From JAUWGC01 sp963753055 (lineage in GTDB: Bacteria; Bacteroidota; Bacteroidia; Bacteroidales; B18-G4): a DNA stretch of 64,000 bases. A program made the position numbers and the translations under genes. This document shows positions 46,243 through 54,394 of this stretch, piece by piece; the first letter of the stretch is position 1, and each line of letters starts with the position of its first letter. The notes below the pieces were generated by a model, which ran no database searches, was not told where the DNA came from, and saw only the letters and a list, made by a program, of their open reading frames with translations. The stretch lies in assembly GCA_963753055.1 (NCBI GenBank), contig CAVWAP010000009.1:527574-591573 (forward strand), written 5' to 3'.

Positions 46243-47214
46243 ATATAGGATTTTCAAATTCAGCGCATAAAAACTACTAAGACTCCAATCCTGGAATTCG
46301 TCCGGGATGGGCGTGGCGAGAACCTCTTCCAAATTCATTTCTTCCTTTTTGCCTTTTTCAATCACCTGGTTCACATGATTGATGTAAGCAATCAGGTCAT
46401 CAATATCAGATGCTTCTCCAGCCGGACCATGACCTGGGATCATGATTTCTGCTTCCATGTCTTTGATCGTCTCCAGGTTTTTAATCCATTTCTGAAGGTT
46501 GCCGTCGCCAAGGTATGGATGAGAGTCGACAAACAGCAGGTCGCCCGTGAAAAGGATCTTTTCTTCCGGAAGGTACATGACCATGTCGCTTGCCGTGTGC
46601 CCACCGGAGAATTCAATCAGCTCAACCTTCCTTGAGGAGCCGCGGATGCTGAACTCCTCCTTGAAAGTTATAACAGGCAGGGTTGTGACAAGTATTGGGT
46701 GCGATTTCATCATCCCATCGTAATAACCCAGCCACATCTGCAGCTCTTTGTTTCTCTCCAGGTCTTTGGAACCTGCCTTTTCCACGGTTAGTTCATGATA
46801 ACGCTGTGGGGCATAAATTTTTTCTTTCTCTATTTGCTGAGGCTCCTGGACCTCAATCAGCTCTCTTGTTTTTTCAGTGCTTATAATAAACACACTCTCA
46901 TCAAAGACCTGGTTGCCCCTGATGTGGTCATTATGACAATGGCTGTTGATCACAAACCTAATTTGCGGAAGGTCCAGCCGGGCCACTGCCAGCAGAAGCT
47001 CCTCAGCCGCCTGCGGGGTCATAAATGTATCGAAGATCAGGGTCTCGGTACCCAGATCGACGATACCTGCATTACATATGGCGTGACCGCCTTCCTTATG
47101 AATAGCGGCATAGATGCCATCACCAAGCGTGATCAGCTCGAAGTGTTTGTATTCCTGGGCATTAATAGAATTCAGGACTATGCTTAGAAAAATGAATGAT
47201 GTGATTTTTTTCAT
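46234..47214 (-). CDS. Secreted metallo-beta-lactamase-fold hydrolase
   Basis: ATG 47214 is chosen because it opens a signal peptide (KKITSFIFLSIVLNSINAQ); the longer frame to 47292 runs into repeats. The 326-aa protein has the zinc motif NSHCHNDH, then FSGGHTASDMVMYLPEEKILFTGDLLF and MIPGHGPAGE, i.e. the HxHxDH, His, Asp and His ligands of the superfamily. Similar periplasmic proteins range from class B-like lactamases to quinone-related or lactone hydrolases, so the substrate is open. It is enclosed between the two copies of the four-helix-bundle unit. Confidence 0.82.
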   Translation of the reverse strand: MKKITSFIFLSIVLNSINAQEYKHFELITLGDGIYAAIHKEGGHAICNAGIVDLGTETLIFDTFMTPQAAEELLLAVARLDLPQIRFVINSHCHNDHIRGNQVFDESVFIISTEKTRELIEVQEPQQIEKEKIYAPQRYHELTVEKAGSKDLERNKELQMWLGYYDGMMKSHPILVTTLPVITFKEEFSIRGSSRKVELIEFSGGHTASDMVMYLPEEKILFTGDLLFVDSHPYLGDGNLQKWIKNLETIKDMEAEIMIPGHGPAGEASDIDDLIAYINHVNQVIEKGKKEEMNLEEVLATPIPDEFQDWSLSSFYALNLKILYNQ

Positions 47215-47281
47215 GGTAGATTGGAGTTTGTATAAAATTAGCTGTTTTGGGAGAGGAAAACAAGTAAGGATTTGATCCTTA

Positions 47282-47325
47282 CTAGTGAACACTGATCACT
47301 GATCACTGACCAGAAGTGAATAGTT
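47282..47325. repeat. TGAACAC/TGATCAC heptad tract
   Basis: GTGAACA, CTGATCA, CTGATCA and CTGACCA units precede the deleted copy of the four-helix-bundle gene, as in the intact unit. Confidence 0.75.
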
Positions 47326-47330
47326 TATGG

Positions 47331-47458
47331 CTATTTTGATTTTAGGTGTTTGATCATGCCGGAAATCATTTTTCTGAGTCAGGAAATTTAGAAGTGTCAT
47401 TGTAAACGTCTTTCGTCAAGGACATTGCCTCTTTCCATATTTTCAATTTGTTGTGCAT
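47331..47458 (-). pseudogene. Deleted copy of the four-helix-bundle gene
   Basis: The remnant reads MHNKLKIWKEAMSLTKDVYN, then TSKFPDSEK and a TGA, followed by the last codons of the parent in another frame (MISGMIKHLKSK). Against the gene at 45749-46102 it lacks 217 bp between two 8-bp direct repeats ATTTTTCT (45792-45799 and 46009-46016 in the parent); one copy remains at the junction. The flanks (GTGAATAGTTTA on one side, the TTCTAATTATTAATACCAAA block on the other) also match the parent unit. Confidence 0.88.
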
Positions 47459-47534
47459 CAGAGTATATTGATTTAATAGGTTCTAATTATTAATACCAAA
47501 ATCCATAAAACATACTCAAAATACCAATCATTTT

Positions 47535-47581
47535 CTACTGATCACTACTGTTCAGTGTTCAGTGATCAGTGTTCACTAAAA
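47535..47581. repeat. TGATCAC/TGTTCAG heptad tract
   Basis: Heptads ACTGATC, ACTGTTC and TGTTCAG/TGATCAG form the right edge of the duplicated unit, next to the end of the transporter gene. Confidence 0.75.
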
Positions 47582-47583
47582 CC

Positions 47584-49425
47584 TTAAAAGTACACAAGAC
47601 TAAGTATCACCACTGTAACCACCATATAGATAACCGTCAGTGGCGCGCCGATGCGGAAGAAATCTTTGAAGGAGTAGCCTCCCGGCCCGTAGACCATCAG
47701 GTTAGTCTGATAGCCGATGGGTGTCATGAAATTGGCGGCGGCGGCGAAGGCCACGACGAGGATGAAAGGCATGGGGTCGGCGCCCAGTTCGATGGCGACG
47801 GTGAGGCTGATGGGGAAGATGATAGCGACAGCAGCCTTGTTGGTGATGTAGGCTGCCAGGATCGCCGTGATGAAATAAATGCCTGCCAGGATAGTTACCT
47901 TGCCAAAGGGCATCAGCCACTTGATGGTGTTGCTGGCAAGGATCTCCGCAAGGCCCGACTTGATCATGGCCGTGCCCAGCGCCAGGGAGAGTGCGATGAT
48001 GATCAGCAGGTTGAAATCAATACTCTTTACCGTGTCCTTGGGCGAGGCGACCTTCATGATCATGGTCACAGAGACCAGCACCACGAGGCTGACAAACAAT
48101 GGCACCACGTGAAAGGCAGATAACATAATAGAGATGAATAGTCCGCCCAACATCACTGTGGGTTTGTACCATTCCATCTTCTTGAATTCCCTCACTTTGG
48201 AGATAAGATAAAAATCCTGGGTCTCCTGAGCCCGCTTGTTGAAGTCCTCACCGGCAAGGACCAGCAACACATCACCGGGTTTCAGCTTTGCCAATCCTAT
48301 TTTCCCGGTCACGCGCTCACCATTACGGTGCATGGCTATGATGGCTGCATCAAACTTACCCCGGAAGCTGGTCTCCTTAACCATCTTGCCAATCAGGGAA
48401 GAGTTATGCGATACCACGATCTCCAGTACCTCGGTGCGGTCCTTCCGCACAAACATGCCCACCTGGGTGAGCTGCAGTCCTGACTTCTGCTTGATCATCT
48501 CCGCAATGGTCTCAGTATCACCAGCAAAGATCAGGATGTCGTCCTTGAACAACATGTTGGTCCGGGATACCGGGCTGATGGTCCGGGAGCCACGGATGAT
48601 CTCCACAAGAAACAGTCCCTTCAGGTTACGCAAGCCTGCTTCCTCCACCGACTTACCTATCATGTCTGAGTGCTCACGGACCTGCGCCTCGACCATGTAT
48701 TCCCGGCTCTTCGCCTCAAGATCCTCAAGGACATCCTTTTTTGTTGGAAGTAATTTATCACTGAAAAAGAAAAGATAAAAAAAGCCAATGATGATCATGG
48801 GCACGCCCACGACTGAGAAATCAAATATATTCAATGGCCTCAGGCCGGGTATGATGTATTGGTCGGTGACCAGGCCGTTGACGATCAGGTTGGTTGAGGT
48901 TCCGATAAGCGTAGCACAGCCACCCAGGATGGCAGCATAGCTGAGCGGTATAAGCAGTTTCGACACGCTTATGCCATTGCGTTTGCCCCAGTTATAGGTG
49001 AAGGGCATCATGATGGCGACGAGCGGGGTGTTGTTGAGGAAGGCAGAAAAGCCGGCGACGACCAGGGTCATGCGAGCCAGGAAGCCACGGGTGGTGGTGG
49101 CCCTGCTAAATATCCTGTCGAAGATGCTGTCGAGCACTGCCGATTGCCGGATGAGGTCGCCCATCAACAGCAACAGCATGATCACTGCGATTTGTTCGTT
49201 GGCGAAGCCAGCAAGTATCTCAGTGGGTGTCAGCACCCCAAAGATACCCAGCGAGATAATGCCGATGACGAAGGTAAAGCCGGGACCGATCCATTCTTTG
49301 TAAAGTGTTACTATGATGAATAGTAACACGATTGATACTAAAATGGCATCTTGGTATGGGATCAGGTCTGGCAAATTGTAGTAATTTTGTGCAAAGATAA
49401 ACTTAAGAATTGACCAATTCAACAA
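47584..49425 (-). CDS. DASS (SLC13-like) anion transporter with two TrkA-C domains
   Basis: The 613-aa protein has N- and C-terminal helix bundles typical of SLC13/CitT-type transporters (GVLTPTEILAGFANEQIAVIMLLLLMG, FLNNTPLVAIMMPF, LIGTSTNLIVNGL) around two RCK/TrkA-C domains (about residues 215-390; MIGKSVEEAGLRNLKG and SLIGKMVKETSFRGKFDAAIIAMHRNGE). This form is often a sulfate or related anion importer. The PAPS genes 6 kb to the right make sulfate a reasonable guess. The first residues (MLNW) are encoded by the AATTGACCAATT repeat, so the annotated start is uncertain. Confidence 0.85.
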   Translation of the reverse strand: MLNWSILKFIFAQNYYNLPDLIPYQDAILVSIVLLFIIVTLYKEWIGPGFTFVIGIISLGIFGVLTPTEILAGFANEQIAVIMLLLLMGDLIRQSAVLDSIFDRIFSRATTTRGFLARMTLVVAGFSAFLNNTPLVAIMMPFTYNWGKRNGISVSKLLIPLSYAAILGGCATLIGTSTNLIVNGLVTDQYIIPGLRPLNIFDFSVVGVPMIIIGFFYLFFFSDKLLPTKKDVLEDLEAKSREYMVEAQVREHSDMIGKSVEEAGLRNLKGLFLVEIIRGSRTISPVSRTNMLFKDDILIFAGDTETIAEMIKQKSGLQLTQVGMFVRKDRTEVLEIVVSHNSSLIGKMVKETSFRGKFDAAIIAMHRNGERVTGKIGLAKLKPGDVLLVLAGEDFNKRAQETQDFYLISKVREFKKMEWYKPTVMLGGLFISIMLSAFHVVPLFVSLVVLVSVTMIMKVASPKDTVKSIDFNLLIIIALSLALGTAMIKSGLAEILASNTIKWLMPFGKVTILAGIYFITAILAAYITNKAAVAIIFPISLTVAIELGADPMPFILVVAFAAAANFMTPIGYQTNLMVYGPGGYSFKDFFRIGAPLTVIYMVVTVVILSLVYF

Positions 49426-49484
49426 TCTGTATCAATTGACCAAATAAGATACAATTATACAATACTCAATGATCAATTATCAAT
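49407..49484. repeat. Partial AATTGACCAATT element, copy 3
   Basis: The first 40 bp match the left end of the elements at 22888 and 37478; the rest diverges into short AAT-rich repeats. It lies between the divergent transporter and UpxY genes and overlaps both starts. Confidence 0.65.
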
Positions 49485-49972
49485 GGTATGCGGTTTATAC
49501 TAGACCAAGGAGCGAGATGAAAGCCTTTGTTCAGCTCTCTGATGCCGGCATCGAAACCTACCTGCCGCTTGTAAAGACACTCAGGCAGTGGTCTGACCGG
49601 AAAAAATGGGTGGAAGAGCCGTTATTCCGGTCATACGTGTTTGTCAGGGTTTCGGAAAAGGAATACTATGATGCCTTGAACGCGACACCTCATGCGGTAC
49701 GCTATATCACCTTTGAAGGCAAGGCCGTGCCCATCCCGCCATCACAGATCGAGGCGATGAAGAACTATATCTCCCAGGCTGACTTCAGCGATCGTGACCT
49801 GTCGGACCTGAAGCCCGGACAGGAGATCGAGGTGGTCGAAGGCCCCATGAAAGGACTTAGAGGAAAGCTTATGTGGGTAATGGGGAAAAAGAAGGTTCGC
49901 GTAGAAATCGATGGTGTGGGGAAAGCGTTGTATTTGGAGGTGCCGGCGGGAATGCTACGCATTGTCCAGTGA
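49469..49972 (+). CDS. UpxY-family transcription antiterminator
   Basis: The 167-aa NusG paralogue has an NGN domain (WYAVYTRPRSEMKAFVQL, ETYLPL, EEPLFRSYVFVRV) and a C-terminal KOW segment (LKPGQEIEVVEGPMKGLRGKL). UpxY proteins load onto RNA polymerase at the start of capsule or exopolysaccharide operons in Bacteroidota and prevent early termination. It is the first gene of the polysaccharide region, consistent with that role. The many hairpin-forming heptad tracts in the following gaps are the kind of obstacle it would help to pass. Confidence 0.88.
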   Translation: MINYQWYAVYTRPRSEMKAFVQLSDAGIETYLPLVKTLRQWSDRKKWVEEPLFRSYVFVRVSEKEYYDALNATPHAVRYITFEGKAVPIPPSQIEAMKNYISQADFSDRDLSDLKPGQEIEVVEGPMKGLRGKLMWVMGKKKVRVEIDGVGKALYLEVPAGMLRIVQ

Positions 49973-50040
49973 ACAGTGAACACTGATCAGTGGTGAACTG
50001 ATCACGTCTGTTCAGTGTTCAGTGATCAGTGATCACTTTT
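49968..50040. repeat. TGAACAC/TGATCAC heptad hairpin
   Basis: Left arm GTGAACAGTGAACACTGATCA, spacer with GTGAACTGATCACG, right arm TGTTCAG, TGTTCAG, TGATCAG, TGATCAC. It starts inside the last codons of UpxY and ends just before a -7 box. Confidence 0.85.
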
Positions 50041-50043
50041 AAT

Positions 50044-50051
50044 TATATTTG
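50044..50051 (+). promoter_or_regulatory. -7 promoter box (TATATTTG)
   Basis: An exact TAnnTTTG element lies 19 bp before the acyltransferase GTG start, directly after the heptad hairpin. Confidence 0.5.
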
Positions 50052-50070
50052 CAGCATAAATTAAACTCTT

Positions 50071-50652
50071 GTGATAGAAAAAAACTACTTCGCGCATGAG
50101 ACGGCGGTTATCGACGATGGTTGTGTGATCGGAGCGGGCAGTAAGATCTGGCATTTCTCGCATGTGATGCCGGACTGTGTGCTGGGAGAGAAGTGTAATG
50201 TCGGACAGAATGTGGTTATCAGCCCCGGCGTTACGCTGGGACACAATGTGAAGGTGCAGAACAATGTATCTATCTATACCGGCGTTGTCTGTGAGGACGA
50301 TGTTTTCCTGGGCCCTTCCATGGTGTTTACCAATATCGTGAACCCCCGCAGTGCTGTTATCCGGAAGGACCAGTATGTGAAGACCCTGGTGAAACAGGGC
50401 GCCACCATCGGTGCTAATGCTACCATCGTCTGCGGAATCACCATCCATGAATACGCATTCATCGGCGCCGGCGCCGTTGTCACCAAAGATGTTCCTGCCT
50501 ACGCGCTGGTCGTCGGCAACCCCGCCCGCCACGTAGGCTGGATGAGTTCTTTTGGACATCGGCTGGAATTTGACGACAGTGGAGTAGCGACATGTCCGGA
50601 GTCGGGGGAGAAGTATTTGCTTAAAGATAATAAGGTGAGCACTGATCACTGA
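50071..50652 (+). CDS. WbpD/WlbB-like UDP-sugar N-acetyltransferase
   Basis: The 193-aa left-handed beta-helix protein (GTG start) has hexapeptide repeats through residues 15-150 (IGAGSKIWHFSHVM, GQNVVISPGVTLGHNVKVQNN, IGANATIVCGITI, GAGAVVTKDVPAYALVVGNPARHVGWM). This is the pattern of WbpD/WlbB, which acetylates UDP-GlcNAc3NA (a 3-amino uronate). The next gene is the WbpB-like dehydrogenase of the same pathway. The final residues KVSTDH and the TGA stop are encoded by the following heptad array, so the native C-terminus has been altered by the repeat. Confidence 0.88.
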   Translation: MIEKNYFAHETAVIDDGCVIGAGSKIWHFSHVMPDCVLGEKCNVGQNVVISPGVTLGHNVKVQNNVSIYTGVVCEDDVFLGPSMVFTNIVNPRSAVIRKDQYVKTLVKQGATIGANATIVCGITIHEYAFIGAGAVVTKDVPAYALVVGNPARHVGWMSSFGHRLEFDDSGVATCPESGEKYLLKDNKVSTDH

Positions 50653-50712
50653 ACACTGAACAGTGGTGAGCTGTTCACATCTGATCAGTGTTCACTGTTC
50701 AGTGTTCACTAA
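50637..50712. repeat. TGAACAC/TGATCAC heptad hairpin
   Basis: The array starts within the acyltransferase coding end and carries left arm GAGCACTGATCACTGAACA, a GTGAGCTGTTCACATC spacer and right arm TGATCAG, TGTTCAC, TGTTCAG, TGTTCAC. Confidence 0.88.
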
Positions 50713-50723
50713 TATTATAAGGT

Positions 50724-51677
50724 ATGGGAAAACCAATCAATTTTGCACTCATCGGGGCTGCAGGCTACATCGCCCCACGTCACATGAATGCCGTTAAGGA
50801 TACCGGCAACAACCTTATTGCTGCGGTCGATAAGAACGACAGCGTGGGTATTATCGACAGTTACTTCCCGGAGTCGGATTTCTTTGTCGAGACCGAGCGC
50901 TTCGACAGGCACCTGGATAAGCTGCGCCGAGGAGGCACCAACAAGGTTGACTATGTTGCGATCTGCTCGCCCAACTACCTGCATGATGCTCATATCCGTC
51001 TCACCATGCGCAACGATGCACATGCCATCTGCGAAAAGCCTGTCGTGCTCAACCCCTGGAACGTGGATGCCCTGCAGGAGATCGAAGGTGAGACAGGAAA
51101 GAATATTTACAATGTGCTGCAGGTCCGCCTGCACCCATCCATCATCGCCCTGAAAGAAGAAATAGATAATGGGCCCAAAGACAAGATCTATGATATCAAC
51201 CTGACCTATATCACCAGCCGCGGCCGCTGGTACCACATGTCGTGGAAAGGAGATATTGAGAAGTCTGGCGGCGTGGCCACCAATATCGGTGTGCACTTCT
51301 TCGATATGCTCAGCTGGATCTTCGGCGGGGTGCAGGAAAATATTGTCCACCTCAACGAAAAAGACAAGGCTGCCGGCTACCTCGAGCTGAAAAACGCACG
51401 TGTACGATGGTTCATGAGCCTCGACGACACCGACCTGCCCGCAGGGGTCATCGAAAAAGGCCAGCGCACCTTCCGCAGCATCACCGTCAACGACAAGGAG
51501 ATCGAGTTCTCAGGAGGCTTCACCGACCTGCACACCCGCATCTACGAAAATATCCTCAACGGCAACGGCTTCTCCATGGAAGACGCCCGCACCAGCATCG
51601 AGATCGTCCACAAGATCAGGAATGCCAGGGCAGTGGGAGCCAAGGGGGATTATCATCCACTAATCAGTGAGCACTGA
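50724..51677 (+). CDS. WbpB/WlbA-like UDP-HexNAcA 3-dehydrogenase (Gfo/Idh/MocA family)
   Basis: The 317-aa protein has an N-terminal Rossmann fold (FALIGAAGYIAPRHMNAV), VDYVAICSPNYLHDAHIRL and the EKPVVLNPW catalytic Lys, then the C-terminal sheet with GGVATNIGVHFFDMLSWIFG. WlbA oxidises the 3-OH of UDP-GlcNAcA, the step before transamination. The matching aminotransferase is not in view. The last residues ISEH and the TGA stop come from the heptad repeat that follows. Confidence 0.88.
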   Translation: MGKPINFALIGAAGYIAPRHMNAVKDTGNNLIAAVDKNDSVGIIDSYFPESDFFVETERFDRHLDKLRRGGTNKVDYVAICSPNYLHDAHIRLTMRNDAHAICEKPVVLNPWNVDALQEIEGETGKNIYNVLQVRLHPSIIALKEEIDNGPKDKIYDINLTYITSRGRWYHMSWKGDIEKSGGVATNIGVHFFDMLSWIFGGVQENIVHLNEKDKAAGYLELKNARVRWFMSLDDTDLPAGVIEKGQRTFRSITVNDKEIEFSGGFTDLHTRIYENILNGNGFSMEDARTSIEIVHKIRNARAVGAKGDYHPLISEH

Positions 51678-51716
51678 ACAGTGAACACTGAACAGACGTG
51701 AACAGACGTGAACAGC
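51664..51716. repeat. TGAACAC heptad tract at a gene end
   Basis: CAGTGAGCACTGAACAGTG-type units start inside the coding end of the WbpB-like gene and reach the convergent surface-protein gene. Confidence 0.8.
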
Positions 51717-53324
51717 TTACCTCTGTACCGGTTCTGTTCTTGGGTCTTTTGGTTTGGGTGTTGTGGCTTTATAGTCTTGGCGCTCAGTGTGTGGGGCACC
51801 GACTTTCAGGCCCATATCCTTTGATTTTCCAAACAGCTCCGGATGCAGGTAAAGGCCTTTTTCATGGGCAGGCTTATTCACTTCCGTCTTGATACGGTTG
51901 GCATTGGCCCAGGCATCGTTCCTGACACCGGTTACCTGCCAGCTGACCTTCACATTGGGCTTGTCGGTCTGGATGGTGAACTGGTTCCCTGAGATCTCTT
52001 CCTTGACAATCGCCTGTGCAAACTCACCGATAACCGTCAGCTGGTAACGGAAGTCGATATTCAATGCATCAAAATATGAGGGCAGGGTGACGATGGCCAG
52101 TCCGCCGGCATCCGTGACAATATTCCCGTTGTAAATATTCATCATGTCGGGGCTTTCAACAAAGCTATGAACCAGGTACTTGTTAGCCGGGTCCTGCGGG
52201 TGGTCAATCTTGAAGGAACCACCTGACTTTGATAAGGTACCTGATACATTAACATCTCCAGAAAACCAAGCTGCGTAGTTATTCGTCGCATTGCCTGCAT
52301 CATCACCGTAAACGGATATACTGTATAAGGAACCGACATCACCTAAGCCAACAGCATATACGCCATAGTTATTATTCGTACCGCCGCCACCTTCTCCGAA
52401 AACACCTTTATTGTATGAGGAGGTTGTGGAATAGGAGTGTCCCAGGACTCCATAAGAAATATCGCTGGTGTTGTTTTCTGACCAACCATATACTGCAGGC
52501 GACAGATACTGGCTGGAACTATACATCTGGTTAAGGTCGGAACCCAGCACCCCTGCTGAACCTTCTCCTATCACATGCACCTTCACAAGGGGATCCAGTG
52601 TTCCCACACCAATATTGTTTCCTTTCCAGGTCATGCTCTGTGTACCATTCTCATACATAAATACTGCCTGCGAGAAAGGGTTCCAGTATAGCCATGCCAC
52701 ATCAGCACCACTCTCCAGGAAGTTGAGCCCTGAATTGCCAACTGCATCGGCCTTCCAATAGCTCATGTCGCCAGAGGTCAGGCGCGCATTGGCTGCGCCG
52801 GCAGGATTCATAATATGCAGGTAGTCTTCCGGTGTATCATGGCCGATAGCAACCCAGCCCTGGTCATAATAAATATTTGGCGGGTTCGATTGCCATAGGC
52901 TTCCACCGCTTCCGCCACCTGACTCAGCAGCATAAAATGCAAAGGGAACTGTTGCCAGTTTGTTGGTGCCCATGTCAACATAGTTATAACCACCGGTCGG
53001 GTCTATCTCTGTCCGTATATAAAAATCACCGCTTGACCAGTCTATGGCAGCGAAGTTACCTGACAAAACAGCACCGTCACCTATCATAAAATGAAACAGA
53101 CCATAAGTATTTGTCATTGGTGTATGAACCTCTGAATACATAACTTTCCCGGGTAATGGTCCCAGAATAACCGACATGCGCACACCTATCGTGGTGTTGA
53201 CCAGTGGGGCGCCGGCGCCGTCACGTGCCAAACCCTGGTAATCGATCATTTGGGGCACCTGCCCGAATGCAAGTTGGCTAAAGATAATGGCTGCACTAAA
53301 AACTAATAATTTCAATTTTTTCAT
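51717..53324 (-). CDS. Large secreted surface protein, family unassigned
   Basis: The 535-aa protein has a signal peptide (LKLLVFSAAIIFSQLAFGQ), a beta-sandwich opening PQMIDYQGLARDGAGAPLVNTTIGVRM, a KLATVPFAFYAAE boundary as in tail-fibre-like Bacteroidota surface proteins, a Gly/Ser/Asn-rich middle (YGVLGHS, GVFGEGGGG) and a C-terminal domain (YLVHSFVESPDMMNIYNGNI). The last 50 residues are rich in K, P and T. No peptidase S74 catalytic dyad and no T9SS tail are seen. A fibre-like surface role is inferred only. Confidence 0.65.
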   Translation of the reverse strand: MKKLKLLVFSAAIIFSQLAFGQVPQMIDYQGLARDGAGAPLVNTTIGVRMSVILGPLPGKVMYSEVHTPMTNTYGLFHFMIGDGAVLSGNFAAIDWSSGDFYIRTEIDPTGGYNYVDMGTNKLATVPFAFYAAESGGGSGGSLWQSNPPNIYYDQGWVAIGHDTPEDYLHIMNPAGAANARLTSGDMSYWKADAVGNSGLNFLESGADVAWLYWNPFSQAVFMYENGTQSMTWKGNNIGVGTLDPLVKVHVIGEGSAGVLGSDLNQMYSSSQYLSPAVYGWSENNTSDISYGVLGHSYSTTSSYNKGVFGEGGGGTNNNYGVYAVGLGDVGSLYSISVYGDDAGNATNNYAAWFSGDVNVSGTLSKSGGSFKIDHPQDPANKYLVHSFVESPDMMNIYNGNIVTDAGGLAIVTLPSYFDALNIDFRYQLTVIGEFAQAIVKEEISGNQFTIQTDKPNVKVSWQVTGVRNDAWANANRIKTEVNKPAHEKGLYLHPELFGKSKDMGLKVGAPHTERQDYKATTPKPKDPRTEPVQR

Positions 53325-53341
53325 AACTTGGTTTTTTTTGA

Positions 53342-53851
53342 TTAATTCCTGATTAATTTGATAGATTCATAACTTATGGTGTTGTCATCCTCCATGATCA
53401 CCATAAGGTTATAAAGGCCAGGAGCCATCTTGCTGAGGTCAATAATCTCATTAATGCTGGTGGCGTTTTGAGGAAATGCCTTCACAACCAAGGTCCTGCC
53501 GCAGTAATCGCAGAGCCTGTAACTCAGTACCGCAGACTGTCCGGACTCTATATTGAGATGGACAAACTTGCTGCAGGGGTTGGGATAAACCTGGATTGAA
53601 CTCTCCTGTTCGATCTCAGGTAAGGATACCGTAAAGTCATCGTATTGCTGGAAACCAGGACTCAGGATGACTTCAGGTTCATAGGATGTTGCCACAGCTT
53701 CTGCCTGTCCGATAGTCCAGGACACATGTATGACAACCGATTCGTAATTGCCTCCTCCGGCACTGAATGCGTGCCTGGGCATCTCCTGTGCATAAGCCAC
53801 ACAGGTGAACAATACAGCAATTACCACGATCAATGATTTTGAATGCTTCAT
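53342..53851 (-). CDS. Short secreted protein with T9SS type A sorting domain
   Basis: ATG 53851 is chosen because it opens a signal peptide (LIVVIAVLFTCVAYAQ); the frame extends upstream to 53953 without one. The 169-aa protein has a short N-terminal beta domain (HVSWTIGQAEAVATSY) and a sorting domain (VYPNPCSKFVHLNI, MAPGLYNLMVI). It lies 17 bp upstream of the fibre-like gene, so the two are probably one transcript for surface display. Confidence 0.8.
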   Translation of the reverse strand: MKHSKSLIVVIAVLFTCVAYAQEMPRHAFSAGGGNYESVVIHVSWTIGQAEAVATSYEPEVILSPGFQQYDDFTVSLPEIEQESSIQVYPNPCSKFVHLNIESGQSAVLSYRLCDYCGRTLVVKAFPQNATSINEIIDLSKMAPGLYNLMVIMEDDNTISYESIKLIRN

Positions 53852-53989
53852 GATTAGTATATATGTAAAGGATCGAAAGTTAGATTTGGACGGCCTGTAA
53901 GGAACGGCACATTTGTTTTCCTTACATATTGAAAGAAAGTAAATATACAACATGTTGGACCGGAATGCAAGATTAAAGGGGGAATTAAC

Positions 53990-54075
53990 AAATCAGTGAT
54001 CACTGAACAGTGAACACTGATCAGTGGTAAACAGATCACGTCTGTTCAGTGTTCACTGTTCAGTGTTCACTTAGT
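53990..54075. repeat. TGAACAC/TGATCAC heptad hairpin
   Basis: Left arm CAGTGATCACTGAACAGTG then GTGGTAAACAGATCACG spacer, right arm TGTTCAG, TGTTCAC, TGTTCAG, TGTTCAC. Confidence 0.85.
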
Positions 54076-54080
54076 TAGCG

Positions 54081-54220
54081 CGCGTTTATAACGCGTGCTT
54101 TCTTATAGCGCGTTTGTAACGCGAGTCAATTTATGGATTGATTGTGATTAACGCCTATAGATGTTCCTTACTGCCATTGGTGGAAGATCTCGACGGAGAT
54201 CCCGGGCCTTCGCCCGGGAT
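54081..54220. repeat. Cluster of three short perfect hairpins
   Basis: CGCGTT-TAT-AACGCG (54081-54095) and CGCGTT-TGT-AACGCG (54109-54123) are tandem 6-bp hairpins 28 bp apart. ATCCCGGGC-CTTC-GCCCGGGAT (54199-54220) is a 9-bp hairpin with a tetraloop, like a REP unit. Confidence 0.8.
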
Positions 54221-54267
54221 GACGCGGTTTGTCGCCTTTTTTGGGGAGGAAGAGAGTCTTAGTGGAG

Positions 54268-54316
54268 CCCAACAGTTTAGCAGTTTAACAATTTAACAGT
54301 TTAACAATTTGTAACA
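54268..54316. repeat. 8-nt GTTTAAC-type tandem repeat
   Basis: AGTTTAGC, AGTTTAAC and AATTTAAC units alternate for five to six copies. Unlike the other tracts the period is 8 nt. Confidence 0.7.
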
Positions 54317-54331
54317 AAAACACATAAAATC

Positions 54332-54374
54332 GAGTAAAAAAACTACTCAATCTATAATAATAGTATTATATTTG
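54332..54374 (+). promoter_or_regulatory. Promoter and operator-like palindromes before the wHTH gene
   Basis: A -7 box TATATTTG (54367-54374) overlaps a perfect palindrome ATAATA-G-TATTAT (54357-54369). A second inverted pair GAGTA/TACTC lies at 54332-54348. The next gene encodes a winged-helix protein starting 20 bp later, so autoregulation is plausible. Confidence 0.5.
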
Positions 54375-54394
54375 ACCTTTAATTTTTGGCCGTT

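Larger units (their letters stand above)
53852..54394. other. Gene-free gap packed with repeats
   Basis: This 543-bp gap between divergent genes contains a heptad hairpin (53990-54075), two tandem CGCGTT/AACGCG hairpins, an ATCCCGGGC palindrome, an 8-nt GTTTAAC repeat and a promoter/operator (54332-54374). No coding potential was seen. Confidence 0.65.

Noticed and set aside
47584..48123. Long plus-strand ORFs opposite the DASS transporter
   Set aside because: Shadows of a clear membrane-protein reading; compositionally odd (H, D, G-rich) with no domain.
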